Assembly: GCF_050624435.1 (NCBI RefSeq) | Contig: NC_134530.1 | Coordinates: 143,074,721 to 143,138,720 of the forward strand | DNA length: 64,000 nucleotides | Reading direction: 5' to 3' | Source: Tenrec ecaudatus | Taxonomy: Eukaryota; Chordata; Mammalia; Afrosoricida; Tenrecidae | Shown: piece by piece, positions 1-10,770 of the stretch | Numbering within the stretch: the first letter of the stretch is position 1 | Layout: the number at the start of each line of letters is the position of its first letter | The notes under the pieces: model-generated | The model's database searches: none | Told to the model about the DNA's origin: nothing | The model's input: the letters and a program-made list of their open reading frames with translations, nothing else | Translations under genes and position numbers: made by a program

Positions 1-65
1 ATGGAGAGAAGGGTTAAGGTGCTGCTCTCCTGAGTGTTCCAGTCACTCTGGATTGGCAGGCCCCT

Positions 66-292
66 GGAGCCCTGGAGACGTAGAGGTTACCCATAGGCCT
101 GTTAACAACAAGGTCGGCAGTTCAAAACCTGTGGGAACAAATGGGTTTTCTACTCCCATAAAGAGCTATAGTCTCAGAAACTCTCAGTGGCAGTCCTGCC
201 CTGACCTCTAGGGTCTCTAGGAGTGGGTGTCACTGAAAGGCAGTGAGTTTGTTTTGTTTGGGTTTGGTTTGGTTTGGTTTGGTTTGGTCCAG
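66..292 (+). repeat. AfroSINE, sense
   Basis: The copy starts with a ggagccctgg head and has the tRNA-like B-box region (aaggtcggcagttcaaa) and the tail ending in a TTTGG microsatellite at about 245-288. AfroSINE is a tRNA-derived, afrotherian SINE whose 3' tail resembles that of the RTE LINE. This copy is considerably diverged. Confidence 0.8.
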
Positions 293-574
293 TTAGCAGA
301 AACAGGTATCCCATCTCCAAATGGTTGGCACAAAGCATCCTGAGATAAACATTCTGACCGAAGTAAAAGAGAGGGTGGCTTGGGGAGGCTGAGAAGTCCC
401 ATGGCACAAGGAGCAACTGACGAAGGCCATGAATATCAGCAGGCCCTGAGTCAGTAGAGATGGGACAGTTCATGCAAAGGCAGGTACTCAAAATCTTCAG
501 GAACTGAGAAGTTCAGAGACGCCAGGGAACAGGATGAGAGGCCTGGCAGAAAGGAGCTGCAAATGGAGGCTAAG

Positions 575-740
575 CTGCCGCGCTCCTGTCTGTTTTGACT
601 CACGGCAATCCCACGTGTGTCAGAGTACACCTGTGCTCCACAGGAGTCGTCATGGCTGATTTTTTAAAGTAGAGCATCAGACTTCTCTTCTGAGCATGGA
701 ATGAAACCTCCAACTCTTCAGTTAGCTGCCAAGCATGCAG
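575..740 (-). repeat. AfroSINE, antisense
   Basis: Antisense reading shows the inverted SINE body, including the box complementary to the gttcgaacc region (aaacctccaactcttcagttagctgccaag). It is truncated at the head and diverged, and lies in the AKNAD1 intron. Confidence 0.65.
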
Positions 741-974
741 AGCATTTGAATGACATTGGAGAGAGGAGGAGATGGAGATGGAGAGTTAGAGAGAGACAGA
801 GAATTTGGATTTTGTTATCTTAGGTATTATTGTTAGTCCTGCCCTTGATTTTTCCAACAAGGGCATCCACCAATATTCTGAGAGGCCCTTTACACAGGGT
901 GACCCAGAACGAGAACCCAGTTCAGTGCCCCCTCCTGAAACCCACATGGAGAGAGATGAACTATTTTCTCTTAC

Positions 975-1943
975 CTGTATTTGTTGTGAAGGCTCAATAA
1001 TTTCCTTTTTCCCCTCTTGATGTTGTTTTTCTGCACATTTTGAGCTAGGCATAGTTTCTAAAAGATCTTGCACAAAAGATGGTTTATCTTTCAAGGTCAG
1101 AGAAGATATGGTTTGCTTAGATACTGTAAGTGGCTTGTTAATTATGTCCTTTTTAGGGATTTTCACTCTGGGAGCAACTTTAGAGAAATCAGGAAGCCGA
1201 TAATGAACTTGACCTTGGCCATACTTGAACCCGTTCCCACAACTTGCAGTCTGTTGTTTCTGGAGTGTTAGCCCTCGGACAGTTTTTTGATTGGCATTTG
1301 AACTCTCTGTTGTCGCTGGAGACTTTGAATTCCCTTGAATGCTGCTACGTCCAGCAACCACGGGCTCTTTGAAGTCAATGACTGGAGAATGCCTGGCCTT
1401 CTCATGGTCTTCACCATCCCCTTTGGGATTAAGTTGGTCATCAAGTTCTGGGGTTTGTTCATTGGACCAAGAATTCTTAACATAGCACAAAATGACATTT
1501 TTAATAATAGCTTCTTCAAAATTATCAGCATTGGTGATCTCTGGGAAAGTTTCACAATCAATGCCTTGCCCTTTTAAGAAGTCCTCTTTGGAAAGATGAT
1601 TGAGTAAAATTTCAGAAATGTTCGACTTCGAAGTTTTCTCCTTTCTGGGTGGAATATGAAGAATTATGGTGCATTGTTTCTCTCCGTGGTCTCTTGTGTT
1701 GGCAGCATTTTCAGTCATTTTATCCGGAAGCATGGGCCTATCTGCATTTCTATGAGTCTTTTGTTGGATAACTTTTCCCTGAGGGTCTACTGTGAAAATA
1801 ATTTGATCGGAGACATCGAGAACGTCATTTTTCGAGGGAAAAGTGTAACCATTGCGTATCTTGGTTGAGGGGATGGCCCCATCACTAGGCCCATCCTCCT
1901 GCTGTGTGTCGATCTTGTCATCTGAAAAGTCAGTTTCATCCAT
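975..1943 (-). CDS. AKNAD1: AKNAD1 first coding exon (AKNA domain-containing protein 1, N-terminal part)
   Basis: The minus-strand frame opens at an ATG (1943-1941) with MDETDFSDDK and runs 323 codons to a phase-0 splice donor, reading CAG then GTAAGA at 975/974. The open frame continues about 62 codons into the intron, and that part is not coding. The protein matches my recollection of mammalian AKNAD1 along its length: LLNHLSKEDFLKGQGI, NADNFEEAIIKN, KYGQGQVHYRLPDFSK and KIPKKDIINKPLT are hallmark stretches. It is acidic and polar, with no signal peptide or membrane segment. The AKNA domain itself is encoded by later exons outside the window. AKNAD1 is poorly characterised; its relative AKNA is a centrosomal microtubule-organising protein. 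The exon is intact, with no internal stop. A plausible acceptor (ctgctcgtcag) puts the exon start near 1971, but this is an inference. Its neighbour GPSM2, divergently placed, supports the identity through synteny with human 1p13.3. Confidence 0.9.
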
Positions 1944-2389
1944 GTATGTGCAGGCTTATCTCTCTTGTCCTCTGACGAGCAGGATGGATGTTCTTAATTG
2001 TCACGAGAGATCTTCTACTTCTCATTGGTCATCTTCATTGCGCGTCCTCGCCTGGGGGGAATGAGAAGAGCCTTGTGGTTAAGTGTCAAAGACTGCGCTT
2101 AACCTGGCATCTATGGCAGACGAAACAAATGACTCTCACATAGAGCAGTTCAGTTACGAACATGAGAGCAAAGTCAACCGAGCGCCAAGCAGCGTGCTAA
2201 CACCACTAAGGGTGTAAAAGCGAGGAGTCAAGAAGGAAGAGACCATTTCATAAAGTCTTACTTTTTTAATTTCTGAAATTCTGAGGGAGACTTTGCTTAA
2301 TGATCTAAAATTTTGCATAGTATCCATCTCGCTTAGGAAGTACTTGTTTGGAATTTGTTCTCTCAAAATAGGGTGCGGGGCAAATCAAG
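1944..2389. other. Upstream of AKNAD1 coding start: 5' UTR or intron 1, not resolved
   Basis: The first about 28 bases next to the ATG probably belong to the same exon. Beyond them no CpG-rich promoter, TATA-type box or clear upstream exon can be picked out. The AKNAD1 promoter must lie further right, but no site stands out. Confidence 0.4.
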
Positions 2390-2582
2390 GAGCCCTGGTG
2401 GCACAACAGTTAAGCACTTGGCTTCTAACCCAAAGGCTGGTTTGAAACCCCTCCCCCAACCCACCCCCTACTGCAAGCCTCTATGGGACGAAGACTTGAT
2501 GATGGGCTCCCATGAAGATGACAGCCTATGGCCTTGCTCCAAGTCTCGGCTGAGTCAACAGCACGCAACGACAATAACAATC
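2390..2582 (+). repeat. AfroSINE, sense
   Basis: It has a well preserved head (aggagccctggtggcacaac) and ends in a caacgacaataac tail like the RTE 3' terminus. The body between is diverged. Confidence 0.85.
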
Positions 2583-3137
2583 CTCAAAATAGAAGTTTGG
2601 GATCCAAGTAGAGGGTTGATTTTTTATTTATTTTTTTAGTATGGTGCCGGTGACATATCTACAAATGACTAAGTTGGGTAGCCTGGAAAGCTGACTGGGC
2701 TGAAATACAGACTCCCATCTTCTCTGCCCTGGTGCTTTTTAGTCTGTGCCTCCAGACAGTCAGCTCCTCTTGCTCTGGCTTCCCCTTGGATGCCAAGAAG
2801 GGCCCACAAAGGCTGATGGCAACATAGCCAGGAAACACGAGGGTCTTTTGAACACCTGGAGGCAAATCTGCAGCCAAGCCTCCCTCCTCTACTTGTGTAG
2901 CTCTCCCAGCCAGATGCACATTGCAGGACACAGCAGCAAATCTTGAGAATTTTTTTTCAGGAAATGGTTCGAGCACAACTAGCCACTATCAAATTGCACC
3001 TGTCTGTGTTCATGAAATTGAAGCTGGGACGACACCCCTTTACATAGCTTCTGCTTGAGGGGCGCTTTCAGAACAGCTCTCTTAGTAGTGGTAATATGGA
3101 TTGTCTCAGGCTTAAGGTACAGTGACCAGAGACCTGG
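2583..3137. other. Unassigned intergenic sequence
   Basis: No exon, RNA gene or recognised repeat is seen. The open frames here are short and without recognisable similarity. Confidence 0.5.
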
Positions 3138-3139
3138 GA

Positions 3140-3420
3140 GCATCGTGGGCTATTCAGTGGGCTGCTGACAGCAAAGTCGGCTGTGACTCCATGGAGGAAA
3201 GAGGAGGCTTTCCACTTCTGTAAAGATGTAGTGTATTGGAAACCCACAAGAACAGTTGTTCTGTTCTGTCCCATCAGGTTGCTGTGAGTCAGAATGGACT
3301 CAATGGCAGTGAGTTTGTGTTTTGGTGCACAATGGCTAAGCTCGTGATGGCTAACTGAAGGGTTGGTGATTCCAACCCACGCAGTGGCTGCCTGGGAGAA
3401 AGATCTGGTAAACTGCTCCT
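3140..3420 (+). repeat. Two adjacent AfroSINE fragments, sense
   Basis: The first (about 3140-3325) covers the body to the ggactcaatggcagtgagtttg tail. The second (about 3326-3420) restarts near a SINE head and is cut off where an antisense RTE tail begins at 3427. Confidence 0.7.
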
Positions 3421-3595
3421 GTAACATTGCTGTTGCTGTTAGGTGCCATCCAGTTGACTCCAACCCCTAGCAGCCTTCTGCATAACAGAATGAAAGGCTG
3501 CCTGGTCCGAGCCATCCTCACAATGGTTCCTGTTCTTGAGCCCATGGTTGCAGCCAGGGTGTCAATCCATCTCCTTGTGGCACTCCCTATTTTTC

Positions 3596-4245
3596 ACAGT
3601 GAGGGAGGGGAAGGCCCTGTGTTAGTCCAAGTTGACCGGAGAAACAAATCCAGAGACCATGTGTGTGTAAGAGAGAATTTTATATCAAGAAGTAATTATA
3701 CACCAATAAAACAGCCCAGATCAAGTCCATAAATTTGATACTAGCCTATGAATCTGATATTAGCCCATGAGCTCCCCTTCAGACTCACACAGCCCATACA
3801 AAGATGCTGAATGCAGGAAGATCACAGGCCAGTGGGTGGAAAGTCTGGTGGGTCCAATGGCAGTGGTCGCATCTCCAGGTCTCCGGCTGCCATCAGCGTG
3901 GCTCCCTGTGGCTTGTCAACAGGAATATGTAGCAGAGGAAGAAGTAGTTCCTGCCTCCAGGGAGGAAGAAGTAGTTCCCAGAATCTTCTTGAGAAGGCCA
4001 AACCTACAAGGAGGGATCCATCAGGCTGGGGCCTGATTGACAGGCTAGACTCCACCCCTTTATTCTTTTATCAAGTTGGCATGAAACTGTTTAACTACCA
4101 CAGCCCTCAAGGAGATGGAGTGACACCCTGGCTGTAACAGTGGGGTCCAGACTAGGAACAATTGTGAGGATGGCAATGTTTCCTTCTTTTGTGCACAGGA
4201 TCGCTAGGGGTTGGAACTTGGGTAGGACTTGATGACATCTCACAA
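3596..4245 (+). mobile_element. RTE 3'-tail insertion in the antisense RTE, split by an LTR
   Basis: A short 5'-truncated sense RTE tail occupies 3596-3618 and 4103-4245 (gtgaggatggcaatgtttcc, then a degenerate copy of the cgactcgacggcacctaac end). Sequence on both outer sides continues the same antisense RTE, which shows it is an insertion. The LTR at 3619-4102 entered this piece later. Confidence 0.7.
3619..4102 (-). mobile_element. Solo LTR fossil, class III (ERVL/MaLR-like)
   Basis: An LTR-like unit of about 480 bp with gttagtcc and actaccaca ends is flanked on both sides by gccct (3614-3618 and 4103-4107), a 5-bp target duplication as in ERVL/MaLR elements. Orientation is inferred from similarity of the ends to MaLR LTRs (TGT...gactaacaca on the minus strand). 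No internal gene region is attached. It is a fossil, younger than the RTE it interrupts. Confidence 0.7.
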
Positions 4246-5214
4246 CCTAACCACCTCCACTTTACCAAACATGATGCCCTTCCCCAGGCACTGGTGTCTG
4301 CTGACAATATTTTCAAAAGATGTAAGACCAAGTCTCACCATTTTTGTCTCAAAGGAGCACTTAGGTTGTCCTTCTTCCAAACCAGATAGGTTTGTCCTCT
4401 TGGCAGTCCATGGGACTTTCAACATTCTTCTCCGGCACCACGATTCAAGTGCATCAATTCTTCTTCGGTCTTCCTTCTTCAATGTACAACTTTCACATGC
4501 ATGGGTGGCGATGGAAAAGACGATGGCTTGGGTCAGCCACGCCTTAGTCCTCAAAGTAACATCCTTGCTTTTCAAGACTCTGAAGAGGTCTTGTGCAGCA
4601 GATTTACCTAATGCAATGCACCTTTTGATCTCGTGACTGCTGCTTCCATGAGCATTGCCTTCTAGAGCCAAGACAGACAGAATGCTTGGCAAGGCCAACC
4701 TTTCCTCCACTTACCATGAGGTTACCTATGGGTCCAGTTGTGAAGGTTTGGGTCTTCTTTACATTATGGTTTAATCCACACTGAAGGCAGCAATCCTTCA
4801 TCTTCATCAGCAAGTGCCACAAGCCCTCCTCACTGTCAGCAAGCAGGGCCAGGTCATCTGCATACCGCAGGTTGTTAATAAGCCTTCGTCCAACCCTGAT
4901 GCCACATTCTTCTTCATGCAGGCCAGATTCTCTGATGATTTGCTCAGCTTGAATAAGTGTGGTGAGAGGATACAACATGCCAGCCCAGAAGACCCTGTGG
5001 GGCAGTTCTCCTCTGTCACAGGGTCTCCACGAGTCAGAACCATCTCACCAGCACCCAACAACCAGGCTTTGACAAAACCTGAGAACCCCACGGTGCTGTT
5101 GTTTACAAGCCCAGGGCAACCGCAGGTTGACCCTGTCTGAGGAAACTCCACTCTCCTGCCCACCGTGCCACACAGGGGCCAACCTGATCTCCGAGGTCCT
5201 CGCCACAGCTACAG

Positions 5215-5424
5215 TCTTCTTTTCTTAATAGTTTTATTAGCATGTATGTTACCTATCACATCATTTAATAGTTCAATTATGCTAATGAGAGTCATGTAAT
5301 TATCACCACAATCAATTTCAGAACATTTTCTTCTATCTTATACTCATTGTTAGCTCCCCTGTCATTCACCTAGGTAATTATTAATCCAGTTACTATCTAT
5401 AGATTTACCAATCCATAGTGAATG
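5215..5424. repeat. AT-rich stretch, probable ancient interspersed repeat
   Basis: Phrases such as ttcaattatgctaatgagag and catgtaattatcaccacaat resemble an old, widely dispersed mammalian repeat. A similar stretch occurs at about 48500-48650. The family cannot be named by eye. Confidence 0.35.
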
Positions 5425-6055
5425 AAGGGGGGAGTGCAGAGTGGAGACCCAAAGACCACTGGTAGGCCACTGGACATCCCCTTAGAGAAGGGTCTCGGGG
5501 AGGAGATGAGCCCGTCAGGGTGTGATGTAGCAACGATGAAACATACAACTTTCCTCTAGTTCCTAAATTCTTCCTCCTCTCCCATTATCATGATCCCAAT
5601 TCTACCTCACAAATCTGGCTAGACCAGAGGATGCTCACTGGTACAGATAGGAACTGGAAACACAGGGAATCCAGGGCGGATGATCCCTTCAGGACCAGTG
5701 CTGAGAGTGGTGATACTGGAAGCGTAAAGGAAGGGTGGGTTGGAAAGGGGGAACTGATTACAAGGATCTGCATGTGACCTCCTCCCTGGGGGACAGATAA
5801 CAGAAACGTGGGTGAAGGGAGACGTTGGAAAGGGCAAGATATGACAAAATAATAATTTATAAATTATCAAGGGTTCATGAGGGAGGGGTAGCAGGGAGGG
5901 AGGGGTAAAATGAGGAGCAGATGCCAGGGGCTTAGGTGGAGAGCAAATGTTTTGAGAATGATGAGGGCAATGAATGTACAAATGGGCTTTACACAATTGA
6001 TGCATGTATGGATTGTGATAAGAGTTGTATGAGCCACTAATAAAATGACTAAAAA
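5425..6055 (+). mobile_element. Young L1 3' end, 5'-truncated
   Basis: This is one of about ten copies of the same L1 3' UTR, with landmarks gagtggagacccaaag, ctagaccagaggatg, ataatttataaattatcaag and a terminal taataaaatgac plus A-rich tail. Only non-coding 3' UTR is present. Similarity to the copy at 13007 is high, implying recent activity of this lineage. Confidence 0.85.
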
Positions 6056-6368
6056 AAAAACATACAAAATACAAATAGAAAAAAAACCTCAGCAATAATG
6101 ATCAAACAAAACAGAGAGAAACCTCAATTGAAAAGGAAGCAGAAAATATTAAAGATTGAAACTATTTTAAAATAGGTCATAAAGGAGATCAAGTGATAAG
6201 GTGTTACATTTTAACCTAACTACATCTGCCATAACCAATTTTAAATCCTCTCTGCTTGATAGCAAGACTATTCACCTCCCTGCACTATGGTCAGAGGGAA
6301 CTCACCAGAGGCTGACTCCACCTTGAACTCTGCGCATGGATTTTGGGCTCCCACTGTCATGCATGTGG
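6056..6368. other. Unassigned intergenic sequence, A-rich at left
   Basis: The left edge is the A-rich tail of the preceding L1. The remainder shows no recognisable gene or repeat. Confidence 0.5.
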
Positions 6369-7110
6369 TTGTTGTGGTTGTTAGGTGCCAGCTCATAAGG
6401 GACCCTATGAACAACAGAGCCAAACACGCCTGGCCCTGCACTGTGAGTTACATAATTTCATGTCAACTCAAAGATATATAAAAGGATAAGGGTGGAGGTT
6501 AGTCTGTCAATCACGTTACAGCCCGATGGTGACTCCTTGTGGGTGTGGCCTTCTCATAAGGAGAACCCTGGGAACTGGCCCACTCTTCATCTTCCTGCTG
6601 GCAGGCCACTCTGAGAGGAAGGTCCTCGACAGTATGGATTGACACAGTGGTTGCAACAATGGGTTCAAACATAAGAACGATTGTGAAGATGGTACGTGTG
6701 TTAGGCTGGGTTGACTCGAGAAACAAATCCATTGACATTCATATGTGTGCAAGAAAGAGCTTTGCATTAAGACACAATCATACATCAAGAAAACATCCCA
6801 ATGTAGTCCAACTCATGTCCATAACTCCCTCTTTAGACTCATGTAGCCACAGCAATGACGCAGAATGCAGGAATAGCACAGGTTGGTGGGTGAAAAGTCC
6901 TGTGGATCCATACTCTCGAGGGCCTTTCTCTTGTTTCTCTGCCCCTCTACTTTACCAAGCACTACCACCTGTCTGTCAGCTTGCTGTTCTGTGGTTGCTA
7001 TGTCATTGTGGGTTGTTATGACGCTGGGGGCTATGTCACTGGTATTTCAAGTGCCAACAGAGGCAACCAAAGTGAACAGGTTTCAGCAGAGCTTCCACAT
7101 GAAGAATAGA
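6369..7110. mobile_element. Composite of RTE pieces and two LTR fossils
   Basis: Order: antisense RTE tail (6369-6438); an LTR fragment in one orientation (about 6439-6605); sense RTE sequence (about 6606-6695); an LTR fragment in the opposite orientation (6696 to about 6930, beginning tgtgttaggctggg); a short antisense RTE scrap (about 6935-6962); and sense RTE 5' UTR-like sequence (about 6963-7110). The LTR pieces belong to the same class III-like family as those at 3619, 18013, 26295, 42404 and 59644, and they are fossils. Confidence 0.6.
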
Positions 7111-7289
7111 TTATGAAGAAGGAATCAGCTGCCAACCTTGGAGGAATTAACCACTGAAAACTTTATGCATCATAGCATTGAAACTGTCATCCATCGCTTT
7201 TTGCAAACCAGGTGTTCATAATTTAAGCTCTCATATGATTCCCTCCTTCAGATTTGGATTTTATTATTGACAATCCTTGCATCACACAG

Positions 7290-7425
7290 GCTGGTGTGCT
7301 TCTTCCATGTGGACTCACAGTTGACAGTGGTCACTTAGATAGTTGCTTGTTTGAAGACAAGCCTTTAAGAAACTATCCTTTCTGATAGCTGGATACCATC
7401 TGATTTATTCAGCACTTTCTTCTAT
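7290..7425 (-). mobile_element. L1 3' UTR fragment, antisense
   Basis: It matches the segment at about 21005-21130 of the long antisense L1 (tggtgtgcttcttccatgtg, then gcctttaagaaactatcc). Only this internal slice is present. Confidence 0.6.
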
Positions 7426-8086
7426 AGTACCTGTACCTTCAGTGAACTTTTCATGATGAATATATAGTAAGGCAAGGTAATAAGGACTAATTGTTCTTAG
7501 ATTAGGGCTATGATTAAGTGCAAGCTTCAAATCCATTAATTTATCTATGATTTATATATGTCTCTTTAGACATATTTTTAAAATAGAACATTAAAATCAT
7601 CCCATGGGCATAAGGTAATTCTATTGATAGCATCATTAATTTAGCCAATGATATAGAATTTAAAACAATGTTGAAAAGTGAAACTTTACGTGTGTGTGTG
7701 TGCATCAGCTTTTCAGACCAAAACACATGAATTATTGATTTGTACAGATTAAAAGTTTAAGGGACTGGACCCTATTTACACGAATGATGAGAGTTGAAAA
7801 TAGGACAAAACTTTCAATAACACTCATTCATTCACAAAGGCAGAACCAAACTACATTTCCCTGTCTCTTACTTTGTGACTCATTAAATAAGCTAATGGTA
7901 AACAAAATGAAATATCTTTGAGTTTAATTCTCTGAGAAAAAGGAGTACAAAGGGGCAAAGAGACTTGTGAATCCTTATATAAAAATCTTAAATTATAGAC
8001 ATATACTCTTGTTTAAAGAACCCAAATCCAAAAGCATGCTTCACTCAGAAACAGAGATAAAAATCAAAGATATCTTTAAATTGCTT
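7426..8086. other. Unassigned AT-rich intergenic sequence
   Basis: It is AT-rich with stops in all frames. It holds a short tgtgtgtgtgtg run near 7690 and nothing else recognisable. Confidence 0.5.
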
Positions 8087-8089
8087 ATA

Positions 8090-8297
8090 TTAAAAACTCA
8101 CTGTCCTCAAGGCAATGCTGGCTCATAGCAATCCTATAGGACAGGGTAGGACTGCCGCTGTGGGTTTCTGAGACGGTAACTCTTTACAGGAGTAGAAAGC
8201 CCCCTTATTTTCCCCTTAAGAGCCACTGATAAGTTTGAACTACTGTAGTGACCTTGCAGTTAGCAGCCCAGTATGTAAGCATTGCCGGGCTTCTTAG
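8090..8297 (-). repeat. AfroSINE, antisense
   Basis: It is nearly full length, from the aactcactgtcc tail to the inverted head (gggcttctt), with the typical tataggacagggtaggactg middle. Confidence 0.85.
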
Positions 8298-8439
8298 TAA
8301 ATTACGTATAGTGCCTAACATTTACTCTCAAATGAGATACAGCTCATCAACAGAACTATAGGCTCCTCTAACCCAGCTGAAGGGAAAGGAGAATGCTCCA
8401 ATGGACGCCAATGTTCCCATTAGAAAGAGGAGTTGAGAG

Positions 8440-8640
8440 ACCTGGATTCCAGTCCCAATTTATTAGCTACATGCTCTTGGGCAAGTTATTGATCTTTTCT
8501 GGGTTTCCGTTTCCTTTTTTGAACAATGTGGTTAATAATACCTAGTTCCTGAGATTGCTGGTTGATCACATGGGTAACTTTTGCACGTAAAGCACTTGGC
8601 ATGGTGACTGAGTCATAGTGCCCGTTCAACAAATGGCAGT
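8440..8640 (+). repeat. MIR SINE, sense
   Basis: The MIR core order is visible: gacctggattccagtcccaa, cttgggcaagttattgatct, gttaataatacctagttcct, agcacttggcatggtgactg. It is old and pre-eutherian in origin. Confidence 0.8.
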
Positions 8641-8809
8641 TTGAATGTGGGGGGGAAGGATCAGAAGAGAAATCCTGAGGAATGTCCAGATATTGAAGGC
8701 GCCTTCTATTTGTGGGGAGATGTTACGGACAAAGGACGAAATAGCACATAGGAAACACCATCTCTGAAAGAGCTTTACAACTGGTTGGAATCTACATGCA
8801 AATGACTGC

Positions 8810-8985
8810 AGGAGCGCTGGCGGTAAGCCTTGGGCTGCGATGGCGAGGTTGGTGGCTCAAATCCACCAGCTGCTCCTCAAGAGAAAGATGAAGCTGTGTC
8901 TGCTGCCATAAAGATTTGAGAGCCTTAGTGAGTCACTTAGATTCAGAATTGACTCAATGGCTGTGGGTTTGGGTGGGTAAATGAA
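8810..8985 (+). repeat. AfroSINE, sense
   Basis: It begins ggagcgctggcggtaagcc and ends at attgactcaatggctgtggg. The middle is slightly shortened. Confidence 0.8.
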
Positions 8986-8999
8986 TGTATGGTTTAACC

Positions 9000-10389
9000 A
9001 TTTAAAACTCATTAAGGGATTTAAAATATTGATAACCACTAAATGTCTACAGAGAAGAGGAAAATAAACTCAGATTCCAGGTCTGCAGAGCATCTAAGGA
9101 CCCAAGCTACGGCCCCAAACTCACCCTCATGCTCTCTCTGTGCCTTGAGGGGTCCTGGGTTGAGCTCCACCCCTTCTGGCTAAGGAAGAAAGGCTTGTTC
9201 TTTGGCAGCCAGATCCCAGTCTCTCAAATATCATTCCATTTACACCTTTAAAAAGAGAGAAATACCACCCAAATCAGCTTGGAGATTTCTGTCATCACAT
9301 TCAAGGAGATGGCTTCTGTCACCACCATTATCATGGTCACTATGACGATTACAATCTTGCAAACTATCAAGAGGACTTTGAAGAAAAATCATCCACATGC
9401 TAAGCACTGAAAGGGGGCCCTTACAGGTAGCTGGAAGAAACTGGAACATCTTCCCATATCCACAACCAGCTCAATCTTGGAATCCAAAGACACCTCCAGA
9501 CTCCATTCAGAACCTTCCAACAGAACCTTCCTTCCTGTGGAGCCCAGCTGGCTTGACTGAATGCTGGCGCTGTGATGCCCACACAGCTCCAGGGCCCATT
9601 ATGTGCTCAGCAACAGCTCACAAGTCCCTCCGAGCATGACCACGTTGAGCCAAGGAAGCTAAGACAGGCCAATCACCAGCCCTTCAAAACCACCCCCTGG
9701 GGCCTGAGCGGGGATGAGCACCAAGGTGATCACCATGCTAACAGCTATCCCCTGTGTGGTTTACTTTATTATGAAGTCTGATTTGGGCCCTGAAGTGCTG
9801 ACTTAAGCTCATTCACTCAACCCGTTCAAGACAAGTGGCCCGTGACTGCGATGGCTGTGAATCTACCACCAGACTCCACTAAGCATGTCTATAGATGGGG
9901 GGGATAGGGGGGGAGTTCCTTCATTAGAGACCCAAAACCATCATCAACCCATTGTTTCTGCCTGGTAGGTGATGTTTCTTTTACTCAATCAGCCCATAGA
10001 ATGTAATCCAATGGTGTATCTTGGAATGCTTTTCATCAACTAAGATTATTATGCCTTTGAGGATCTCTCAACCCTTCCCCCCATAGCCTCTGCTCCGTGT
10101 GTAGACTTCTGTTAGCCTCCAGGTCAACCAGGAAGGGCGTACATGATGCAGAAGTCCCGGAGAAAGCAGACGGTGTTTCTGACCAGCCTTCCTGGCCTGT
10201 CTCCACTCGAAGTGGTTGGCACAGCCAGACAACACAGTCAGATCCTCAATTTACTCTGCGACCATGAGCCCTACTGACTTGACAGTGGCCATAACTCTTG
10301 TGTGGGATGATTCAACTGGGCAAATTCTTCTTAGTGCTTTTTAGTGTTTCTAGAATGCGCATGGACGACAGTTAGGCCCTGTAGTGATC
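9000..10389. other. Unassigned intergenic sequence
   Basis: It is of mixed composition, with no repeat family recognised and only short open frames. Exonised or retrocopied sequence cannot be excluded, but no protein match came to mind. Confidence 0.45.
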
Positions 10390-10770
10390 CCTCCTTATTT
10401 TGTGCAGCACAAGCCCGCAGGCCGCTCAATGTCTTCAACCAAGACAACACGGGCATCGGCACGCAGAAGGCAGTCAAACAAAGGCAGTAGCAAAGAAACT
10501 CACCCAAGCCCTGGTGTCTCTGACATCACAGGCTGAACGACTTGAAGGGGCTGTCAACACAGATGAGCCGTCCTCTAACTCGAAGTCATCTCTTCCCCAT
10601 AGTTGGAAGCTGACTGCTACTGAACTCCACAGGAAGCTGACTGCAACAGAAATACAACGTCTACACCGCGCAAGATATCAGCTTTGTCGACCACACAGGG
10701 ATGCCAGCTGTGATCTAAACTTTGGTCTTTTCTTTTTTGTCTTTTGAAAGCATTAAAAAAAGAAAGAAAA
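10390..10770 (+). other. Unassigned stretch with a 115-codon open frame and A-rich 3' end
   Basis: An open frame of 115 codons (10400-10747) ends just before gcattaaaaaaagaaagaaa, which looks like a degraded poly(A). A tctttt-rich run precedes it. The predicted peptide is Gln/Ser/Thr/Arg-rich, contains a repeated WKLTATELHRKLTATE unit, and matches nothing I recognise. It could be the end of an unrecognised retrocopy or chance. Confidence 0.25.

Larger units (their letters stand above)
1..974 (-). other. AKNAD1: AKNAD1 intron (partial)
   Basis: This stretch lies downstream of the AKNAD1 coding exon on the minus strand and begins at a GTAAGA splice donor (974 downward), so it is the 5' part of the following intron. 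Apart from two AfroSINE fragments and a short TTTGG tract it shows no exon-like signal. The next AKNAD1 exon must lie outside the window. Confidence 0.8.
3427..5210 (-). mobile_element. RTE-type LINE fragment, antisense, interrupted
   Basis: The 3' terminus (complement of gcacctaacaacaac) is at 3427 and the element reads leftward. The minus-strand frame at 4604-4978 encodes a reverse-transcriptase core with INNLRYADDLALLADSEEG; the YADD catalytic box is at about 4864-4853. The frame at 4240-4710 carries the C-terminal region (RRRIDALESWCRRRMLKVPW). Family: the BovB/RTE1 group of non-LTR retrotransposons, abundant in Afrotheria. Frames are broken and the 5' half (endonuclease) is missing. At about 3596-4245 it is interrupted by a sense RTE tail that itself contains an LTR. 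Confidence 0.88.

Noticed and set aside
786-974. Extension of the AKNAD1 frame to 785 as a 385-residue protein
   Set aside because: The last 62 codons lie beyond a strong GTAAGA donor and lose similarity to AKNAD1, so they are intron read-through.
2390-2582. tRNA gene suggested by A- and B-box-like sequences in AfroSINE copies
   Set aside because: The boxes belong to the tRNA-derived SINE head; no intact cloverleaf or terminator accompanies them.
5619-6095. 158-codon minus-strand frame and its relatives in other L1 tails (13099, 55100, 45733)
   Set aside because: The same frame recurs in every copy of the L1 3' UTR read antisense, so it is a repeat artefact.
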